DNA of 64,000 nt from Euonymus europaeus (Eukaryota; Streptophyta; Magnoliopsida; Celastrales; Celastraceae). Below are positions 56,945 to 64,000 of the stretch, piece after piece (the first letter of the stretch is position 1; every line of letters starts with the position of its first letter). Both the position numbers and the translations under genes were made by a program. The DNA is taken from positions 25,557,001-25,621,000 of the forward strand of contig OY756962.1 of NCBI GenBank assembly GCA_963580455.1, in the 5' to 3' direction. The notes under the pieces are model-generated. The model did no database searches. It was not told the origin of the DNA and was given only the letters and a program-made list of their open reading frames with translations.

Positions 56945-58162
56945 ATGGCGGTGAAGCCGAGATTGTATAGTTCCCGTGTGATACAATGCATTCTGTTTGT
57001 GATATGTTTGCTAGCACAAGGTAGAGTACATGTGATTGCGATTATGGATCCTGTTGATTTCTTGGCCCTACAATCGATACGGAGGGCGCTAGATGATATG
57101 CCTGGGTCGAATTTCTTTGCTTCCTGGGACTTCACTTCGGATCCTTGTAATTTCGCCGGAGTTTTATGTGATTCTGATAAGGTGATCGCTTTGAATCTCG
57201 GTGACCCAAGGGCTGGTTCTCCGGGTCTGACGGGTCGGATCGATCCTGAAGTTGGGAAACTCTCTGCTCTCGCCGAGTTTTCTGTCGTTCCGGGTAGGAT
57301 TTTCGGTTCTCTTCCTCCTTCTATATCACAGTTAAAGGAGCTACGGTTTCTTGCGGTGAGCCGAAACTTCATCTCCGGTATGATTCCGGCGAATTTAGGA
57401 CAACTCCGCAATCTCAAGACGCTCGATCTTAGTTACAATATTTTAACCGGAGAGATCCCTCAGGCCGTTGGAACCTTACCAGAGTTATCCAACGTCATTC
57501 TTTGCCACAACCACCTTTCGGGTTCGGTCCCTCCTTTCCTCTCCAAAAGCCTATCCCGTATCGATTTAAAGCACAACGGTTTCTCAGGTGCGGTCGCTCC
57601 AAATTCTTTTCCTCCCTCTGTTCAATATCTCTCTCTATCCTGGAACCGATTCAGTGGCCCAGTGGACGGCCTCCTAAACCGGCTCGACCAGTTGAACTAT
57701 GTCGACCTCAGCGTGAACCAATTCACCGGCACCATCCCGGGTCGGCTGTTCCAATTCCCGATCACAAACCTTCAATTGCAGAGAAACTCATTTTCCGGTC
57801 CAGTTCAGCCGGCTGATGAGGTCACAATCCCGACCGTCGATCTCAGCTACAACAGCCTATCGGGCCACATATCACCGATGTTCTCGACCGTACAGAACCT
57901 CTACCTTAACAACAACCGGTTCATGGGTCAGGTTCCGGGTAGCTTTGTGGACCGATTGTTAGCTTCAAGTATACAAATACTGTATCTGCAGCACAATTTT
58001 CTGACAGGGATTGAGATTAATCCGACTGCTGATATCCCTTTGAGTAGTTCACTGTGTCTACAGTATAACTGTATGGTACCGCCCGTACAGACGCCGTGCC
58101 CTCTCAAGTCTGGGAAGCAGAAGGTCAGGCCTACAGCGCAGTGTGTGGAGTGGAGAGGGTAA
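56945..58162 (+). CDS. Secreted leucine-rich-repeat protein (405 aa, single exon)
   Basis: An intronless frame with a TATA box. Residues 1-33 form a hydrophobic signal peptide (CILFVICLLAQG). An LRRNT-type N-cap with paired Cys follows (DPCNFAGVLC). About ten plant-type LRRs then run from residue 75 to about 350 with the LxxLxxLxLxxNxLxGxIP pattern (for example LDLSYNILTGEIP). The C-terminus has a Cys-containing cap (CLQYNCMVPPVQTPC). No transmembrane helix or kinase is present, so it is likely apoplastic or wall-associated, a family whose members act in signalling or as inhibitors/co-receptors. The specific ligand or role is unknown. Confidence 0.85.
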   Translation: MAVKPRLYSSRVIQCILFVICLLAQGRVHVIAIMDPVDFLALQSIRRALDDMPGSNFFASWDFTSDPCNFAGVLCDSDKVIALNLGDPRAGSPGLTGRIDPEVGKLSALAEFSVVPGRIFGSLPPSISQLKELRFLAVSRNFISGMIPANLGQLRNLKTLDLSYNILTGEIPQAVGTLPELSNVILCHNHLSGSVPPFLSKSLSRIDLKHNGFSGAVAPNSFPPSVQYLSLSWNRFSGPVDGLLNRLDQLNYVDLSVNQFTGTIPGRLFQFPITNLQLQRNSFSGPVQPADEVTIPTVDLSYNSLSGHISPMFSTVQNLYLNNNRFMGQVPGSFVDRLLASSIQILYLQHNFLTGIEINPTADIPLSSSLCLQYNCMVPPVQTPCPLKSGKQKVRPTAQCVEWRG

Positions 58163-58819
58163 TAGTTGAAAATTTGAACTCCCATCAAGGGCATTTTGGG
58201 AAGGCTAAATGCTAGAGTGGTTGATAACTTGATATTTGTTTTCCATTTTGTTTGATTCATTAATTTATTTTTTTGTTAAGTTTAGTAAATGTGCAATAAT
58301 AATATAGAGCTTTTTTTTTATTGTTTATTGACCCTGTTTTTTCACATAAATTAATGAATACTATTTATTTAATATAAGATCAGACTCACTGTTTCAGTTT
58401 TTTTGCAGTTGTTGTATACAGACATGAAACCCGTATATGAACGTCTTTGTGTGATAATTTTAGAATATATGTTAGATCGTTTTAAATAGAGCTGACGGCT
58501 GTAATTTTAATTAATAAATATTTTATATTATTCAATAAATTTCTTCTCATTCCAATTCTCTTTAGCATTCTATCTCTTCTGTTTGTACTCTCTCTCTAAC
58601 ATTGATACTACTAACGCCTCTTGTATTTATACGTTCTCTCTAACAACTACAATTTCATCCAAACAAAGGACAACAATACTTCACTAGAAACTCAATCAAC
58701 GATTGCCGGTAGTCCCTTGGTTATCTTGGGTCTCTGTCTTCTATTATGGATTTGTTCGTTGTGCCTCTTTGGTTTTGTAAGGTTGCAGATCGGGGTCTGG
58801 TTGTGGGCTCTAGTTCGTT
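58163..58819 (+). other. 3' flank of the LRR gene
   Basis: 3' UTR then A/T-rich sequence with no gene seen. Confidence 0.35.
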
Positions 58820-59056
58820 TTGGTTTTGTTGCCTTTTTTTTTATACTGGAGGGGAATCCCAACATAAACACGGAGGTCCAATGGTCCGATGGACTACACA
58901 AAGGGAGAGGGTCTCTCCCTTTTACAACTCTCACCATAATGGTGATAAATCTCATTTAAATTGATAGAAGGGGAGACTCGAACACAAGACCTCTCACTCT
59001 ATACACAGTAGAAAAATCAACCAGACAACCATCAGTTGATTGGTTTTGTTGCCTTT
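58820..59056 (-). mobile_element. tRNA-derived SINE with perfect 17-bp target duplication
   Basis: The body 58837-59039 (203 bp) is on the minus strand and flanked by identical TTGGTTTTGTTGCCTTT copies at 58820-58836 and 59040-59056. On the minus strand the 5' head has a B box, GTGTTCGAGTCTCC (about 58985-58972), with an A-box-like GGTTGTCTGG upstream. The 3' end is an A-run. A second, headless copy in opposite orientation lies at 50933-51081. There is no ORF; such elements depend on LINE enzymes. Confidence 0.88.
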
Positions 59057-59363
59057 CATAATAAAATTGTCAAATCTATAATAAAAAAATAAAGTTTAGG
59101 AGGTAAATGTGCTTAGATGTATGTAGTATGTACTCTGAAAACTCCTTGCCATGTAGTTACAGATTCCTCTGACCGATCACTGAAGTCGTTTTCGATATAA
59201 TTGTTGATTCGAAGATTGACTTCTGCCAAATCTCAAAGCCAAAGACTTGACTCGATTTGGCTCATGATGTAAGAACTATTTGGGAGAGAGAGTAAGAACA
59301 AAGTGATAATCTCAAACATTAATTGATATAAATCATAACTAAAAATTTTATCAAGTAAAATTA

Positions 59364-59399
59364 CAACCGTCAGATCTATTTTAAATGATCTGACGGTTG
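59364..59399. repeat. Perfect 13-bp-arm palindrome
   Basis: CAACCGTCAGATC (59364-59376) and its exact inverse GATCTGACGGTTG (59387-59399) flank the A/T-only loop TATTTTAAAT. It may be the core of a degenerate MITE, but outer flanks do not pair. Confidence 0.8.
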
Positions 59400-60749
59400 C
59401 TATGGTGAACAGGTTACAGGTTAAAGACATGTGCACCCATGCACAACCACTCCACCGGGTTCAACCGTACAATGTTGGATAGCTATAATTTAATACTTCT
59501 TATATAAAAAAAACAACCATAATACTTTCTCAAAAAATAATTTAACCATAATTAGTTTACGATTAAAGTTATTACAATTAATATTCAATTGTGAATTAGC
59601 ATACTAAGTTAATCAATAATAAAAAAAATGGGCCCATAATGTTGAAAAGAATAATGGGCTTGTCTGTCCATCTCGATAAATAGATAATATAAGGGAGAAT
59701 TATAAGTGGGTCTACTTTTGTAAATTTATTAATATTACCTTATTTGCATTCCATCTAATTCAGAATATTTTGACTAGTTTTTGAACTTGCTGGAATTGAT
59801 GCGAGGGACAATAAGAAAAATTACATTGTTTCCAAGCATATTTGTAGAGCCCAAAATCTATAATCAAATAAAATAACAGCTTCAACTTCAAGTGGACCCT
59901 GATAATCATCTCAAATACTCCAAGCTGCTTCAGTTCCTGCATACAGTTCAAACACAGAACCCTGAGATCCCAAGACCAGTTTGTGGAGACCCGGTCGTTG
60001 GGGCTCCGACAATCAAATCAGCTCCAAGGGGATGAACAAACAATGATCATGGGGGAGATCGGAAAATAGGGATGGTGTTTGGGGAATAACTGGCTGAGAA
60101 GGGGTTGAAAGAGAATTGCTCTGGTATTTTTTGTGGAGGTTTCAGAATGTCGATCTCCTTCTCTAGTGGAGAAGAGAATCATTTATAGTTTTTCCCTTAT
60201 TATTTTTAATAAATGGTTTAAGGTCTTTTGGCGATGAGGGGACAGGCCTGACACTGGGGACAAAAGCCTGTGTAAGGAGTGACACTTACTTTATAATAAG
60301 TCAGTCGGAAAAGGTGGTTTTGGACCAAAAGCAGTATGATAACATTAAATGAAGGGTACACAACCTAGGTAAAGGAAATAGTACTTGCAACCTGACAGAG
60401 GCGTTAGACTGATTACCTTGGGAAGGCGAATGTTCCTCCAGCATACAATGAGAGGCGAACTCCTGTGTTGGCGAGCTTTGCGCCCACTAACTTCACTGAT
60501 CTTCAGTACTTGTTAAAAGTCAACATTAGCGAGCTAAAATACGTTTGATCTTGGCGACTTGAGAAGCAGCACATACAAGCAAGCTAAAGCCAACACAAAC
60601 TCCAGCTCCTGTTTATGGTTTTCTCTGGTGAGCCAGAGTTCATTAGGCCAAAGTTGGACTTTAAGTCCGGACCTGGTCAAAGCGGACTAGACCTTTTGAT
60701 CAGTCAAATGATGATTGTATATGAACCTGTTAGAGAAATGGATCAGGCC
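59400..60749. other. Gene-free stretch, possibly old retroelement-derived
   Basis: No gene is supported. Between about 59950 and 60550 the sequence is less A/T-rich (GAGACCCGGTCGTTGGGGCTCC, CATTTATAG) and looks like an LTR or other repeat remnant, but no terminal repeats or PBS were found. Confidence 0.3.
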
Positions 60750-60926
60750 CAATTTTAGTCACTACAATATTCAACTTGCTGCGAGGAATGATGAGGAACT
60801 CAACAAGCTTTTGGCGGGTGTAAGTCTCATATTGAAAGATGTCGGAGTTGAAGAACACTTGATAAGCGTTAAAGCTCCTCACAACATACAACAAGGCCTT
60901 TTGCAAGGCTCGGTGAGTTGGGTCTA
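60750..60926 (+). pseudogene. Histone H2A gene fragment
   Basis: In frame, NIQLAARNDEELNKLLAGV matches the strongly conserved docking/alpha-3 region of plant H2A (..HIQLA.RNDEEL.KLL..V). Further on, PHNIQQGLL resembles the following PNIHQ.LLP segment, but the stretch between is altered and longer. A GTAAGT directly follows the GCGGGT codons, so it may be an intron-containing piece. No N-terminal histone fold is present. Confidence 0.65.
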
Positions 60927-60998
60927 GCCCACTTGTTAGCTTTAAGAGAAATAAAGTCATGTGAACTTGATGTATCCATGTGAATAAGATAACTTATA

Positions 60999-61194
60999 TA
61001 TGAGTACCAGACAACTTAAAATGTATAATATTATTGATGTATGGGTTGTGGATTTACAATCAAATATGAATACCGAATAACCTAAAGCGAATAATATTAT
61101 TCTTGTATGGGGTGTAATTTACAATCCATATATGAATACCAAATAACCTAAAATGGATAATATTATTGATGTATGAGGTGTTGATTTACAAGAG
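60999..61194. repeat. Three-unit 66-bp minisatellite
   Basis: Units start TATGA(G/A)TACC at 60999, 61065 and 61131. Each contains AATAATATTATTNNTGTATG and GATTTACAA, with about 80-85% identity between units. It is non-coding and lies about 270 bp before the BSL1 start codon. Confidence 0.85.
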
Positions 61195-61465
61195 GTATAC
61201 ATTTACTATTGCAATGGAGGACCGTCCAGTCCAGTCCAGCCCAGAAAGACGGACCAAGTCCCAAGCCCTTCAGAAAATCCAACAAAAAAAAAATAGCATG
61301 CATTACCGCGTGAAAGTCAAACAAAGGCTGTCAAAAATTTGAAAATATCAAAAACAAGGAAGGGAGGCTCCGGAGCCAAATTCCGGGCCACCGAGCTCCG
61401 ACTTAGGGTTTGGTTTTTAAAATCTTGGATCTGTGGGGGAGGAAGGTGTTGTTAGGCTTGGCTCC

Positions 61466-64000
61466 ATGGGTTCGAAGCCATGGTTGTACCCGGCTCCTAC
61501 TTATCGTGCCTTGGAGACGTATTGGGACACCGACGAGGACGCGCCTGGTCCTCGATGTGCTCACACCCTCACCGCCGTCGCTGCCACCAAGTCTCACGGC
61601 CCTCGCTTAATCCTTTTCGGTGGTGCAACGGCCATTGAGAGCGGTGGCTCCTCCTCTGCCCCTGGCATCAGTTACTTTTCCCTCTCTTCCTTTGTCCTGC
61701 TGATTGAATTGCTCATTTATGAATCCCAGCTTTCCTTAACCTCTCTTGATTGGTTTCTTCTTTAATTTGTTGTAGGATTAGCTGGGGTTACCAATTCAAT
61801 TCATTCTTATGATGTTCTCACCAGAAAGTGGACTAGGTTTCTATTTACACGCTCTTCTATCCTTGCCCTTTTGCTACGAATTTAAAGTATAAAGAAACGG
61901 TTTTAATGACTTTTGGGGATGTAATGAAATTGTGCAGACTTAGGCCTGCTGGGGAGCCTCCATCTCCTAGGGCTGCCCATGCAGCCGCTGTGGTTGGAAC
62001 AATGGTGGTCTTCCAGGTAAATTTTGAGCTGTAATTCGAGACTAGAGGCTTTTCATTACTGTTTTATTTTACTTATATGAGTTGATGGCGGTGACTGGCT
62101 AGGGTGGCATAGGTCCAGCTGGGCATTCAACTGATGATCTCTACGTGCTTGACTTAACTAATGATAGATACAAATGGCACCGGTGAGTAATTCTGTTGTT
62201 TTACTTAGTACTGCAGCTGTTCGATCCTTCTCTTTTGTTGCAATCCCATCACTTAAATCTTTTCTGCCCTCAATTTTTTATTGGATTTTAGAGTGGTGGT
62301 ACAAGGACAAGGTCCTGGGCCTCGGTATGGCCATGTTATGGACTTGGTTGCCCAAAGATATTTGGTTACTGTCAGTGGCAATGATGGTAAGGATACATTT
62401 CCTGCTTGGTTGCAATATTTTTAAATAACCATTAGCCAGCGCTATTTTCATTTTTGTAAGTCAATTCTACTTGCTCCGAAATCTGATCATGTGCAACATT
62501 TTTGAAAAATTGCATGTTTCAGCAAACTCATTTAAAAACCGAATTTCATTACAGGCAGCTCGGTATGTTAAATGAAAACATTGCAATGCTAACTCATAAT
62601 AAACTGTCTATAATTCCAATCAAATGTGGTCGCAGTAGTAATTTCCTTATTACTGCTACACTTTATGCATGCAACCTGTCTTTCACAGTTTGATATTTTG
62701 CTGAGCGACAGAGTTAAGCAAGAGTACAAACTTTTACGAATATGTTGACTTTCAATATTCTGCGGAGGGTTCAGATGTTTATTTAATCAGATATCAATCC
62801 AATGGGTGGAAAAAGTGTTCCATTGGAAAGGTTCAACAACTGATGGTGGAGTGAACTTATAGTTTCAATTCAAAAACTTTATCTTATGAAGCTCGGTAGG
62901 ATCTGAGAATAGATTTATTGGAGTCAACAGAATTAGATTCTCTTGAAAATTATTTTTTGCAATTGATCATGTGGCTTCTAATTTATGCCTCTGGAACTTG
63001 GTGTCTTGTATAATTCCTCGCAGCATACGTGCAGTACACGGTGATTGTTATTAACTTGTAGTACTTAGGAATCCAGTAGGTGGGACTACAGAAGGGACTT
63101 CTGCTGCCTATTCTTAGTTTGCAGGATTAAAGAAAGCATCGAATATAGTATATCAGTTTAGTGTTTATGTTTTGATGGAACAGTCACGCGTCTGTAGCTC
63201 AAAGGAACTGCAGCCTTGTTGGTATTGATAGCTGGGAAATTCAATTAATCATTAGACAGATAACTCTAGATATTGTCATGAAGCAAAATTGTGGATTGAT
63301 GTGTTGTCATGTGATTTTTTTTGTTCCCACCAATGAAAAACTATGTCATGGTTTGTGCCTTTGTGGATCCTCTTGGAAATCATTTTTTTCCAAATAATGT
63401 TCAGGGAAGAAAGCTCTTTCTGATGCCTGGGCTTTTGATACTGCCCAGAAACCATATGTATGGCAGAGGTTGAATCCTGACGGTGATAAACCCTCTGCTA
63501 GAATGTAAGTTTATCTTGGTTGTCAATGACCACAAATGTCGTTTTTCTGTACCTCTTCGTCAGTTCCATCTTGTTATTTTACATGACATTTCTTTGATTT
63601 GCAGGTATGCAACAGCTAGTGCCCGTTCAGATGGCATGTTTCTTCTTTGTGGAGGAAGAGACGCCTCCGGTGCGGTATGATCAGCTCTTTTTGTGGAGGT
63701 TTCAAACAGTCAATTGATATTGTTTTTTATATGCTTACACAAAATCTGTCTGCTGCACCATACCCTCGTACTCTTTCGGAAAAATATATCCATTTTCTCA
63801 GTCTTGCATATTCTTTGCTGAAAATTTATTTACATTCTACATAATAATGGTTTTATACAATCATTCTTATCCGGAAAAAAGGAAAAAATCCTCTCCGTGG
63901 AGCTGCAGTTGACTACAAGCATATCTAGGTTTCATTTGATTCAATATTATTCATGTTGAGGGTTTTTGAATGAATTTCTTTTACGCCTTTCACAGCCACT
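61466..64000 (+). CDS. BSL1: BSL1-type kelch-repeat Ser/Thr phosphatase, 5' part only
   Basis: Exons in the window are 61466-61670, 61776-61836, 61938-62016, 62103-62182, 62292-62386, 63405-63504 and 63605-63674 (230 codons), with an eighth starting at 63996 after TTTCACAG. BSU1-like phosphatases dephosphorylate BIN2 kinase in brassinosteroid signalling and act in stomatal polarity. The part seen is the N-terminal kelch propeller, starting MGSKPWLYPAPTYR and with GPRCAHTLTAV, RLILFGGATAIE, VVFQGGIGPAGHSTDDLYVLDL, GPRYGHVMDLV and MFLLCGGRD blades. The phosphatase domain (about 850-880 aa full length in the family) lies beyond the window. The N-terminus fits BSL1 better than BSL2/BSL3, which have a longer start. 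Confidence 0.92.

Noticed and set aside
59950..60550. Possible solo LTR
   Set aside because: Composition and a CATTTATAG motif are suggestive, but no TG..CA ends, duplicate or PBS was found.

Overview
The window is plant nuclear DNA. It contains intron-rich genes with canonical GT..AG introns, plant-only families (a BSL kelch phosphatase, an ALKBH10B-like RNA demethylase, an AHP phosphotransfer protein, a CW-MBD protein, an ERD6-like sugar transporter) and plant transposons (Athila-type LTR retrotransposon, Mutator-like element, SINEs, LINE, MITEs). The protein sequences look like those of a eudicot, possibly a rosid. I cannot name the species from sequence alone. No rRNA, tRNA, organellar or CRISPR sequence was recognised.

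Positions 1-18,373 are almost entirely mobile DNA. An Athila-lineage Ty3/gypsy retrotransposon, cut by the left window edge, has an uninterrupted 1797-aa Gag-Pol (1398-6791), a 3' env-like ORF (7596-8579) and a right LTR ending at 11231. The sequence after the right LTR does not return to host DNA. It repeats the element's own primer-binding site, leader and first 84 gag codons with no difference seen, up to 12022, and then enters in frame the Ulp1-type cysteine protease gene of a Mutator-like element. That element continues with a convergent, apparently intact MURA transposase on the minus strand and a terminal sequence ending at 18373. The result is an LTR-driven, intron-containing gag-Ulp1 chimera, the most unusual object in the window.

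The rest is a normal gene-bearing region: SP1-like chloroplast-envelope E3 ligase (+, 19606-23885), an unrecognised basic protein (+, 25785-26429), ALKBH10B-like m6A demethylase (+, 31193-35301), exosome subunit RRP4 (+, 37693-40520), CW-MBD protein (-, 43241-40838), ERD6-like sugar transporter (-, 48207-45062), AHP phosphotransfer protein (+, 51513-53847), secreted LRR protein (+, 56945-58162) and the 5' half of BSL1 (+, 61466 to the right edge). Exon sums keep frame in every gene, so all appear intact. The ALKBH10B-like protein has Asn where the distal iron-binding His is expected. The genes share no evident pathway.

Intergenic space holds small mobile elements and relics: a TIR element with an exon-like insert (27,024-27,853), a hAT-like MITE (about 35,970-36,640), a foldback element (about 48,368-48,580), tRNA-derived SINEs (30,455; 50,933; 58,837, the last with a perfect 17-bp target duplication), a 5'-truncated LINE with an 18-bp target duplication (55,235-56,013), and decayed fragments of a receptor kinase (49,905) and a histone H2A gene (60,750).
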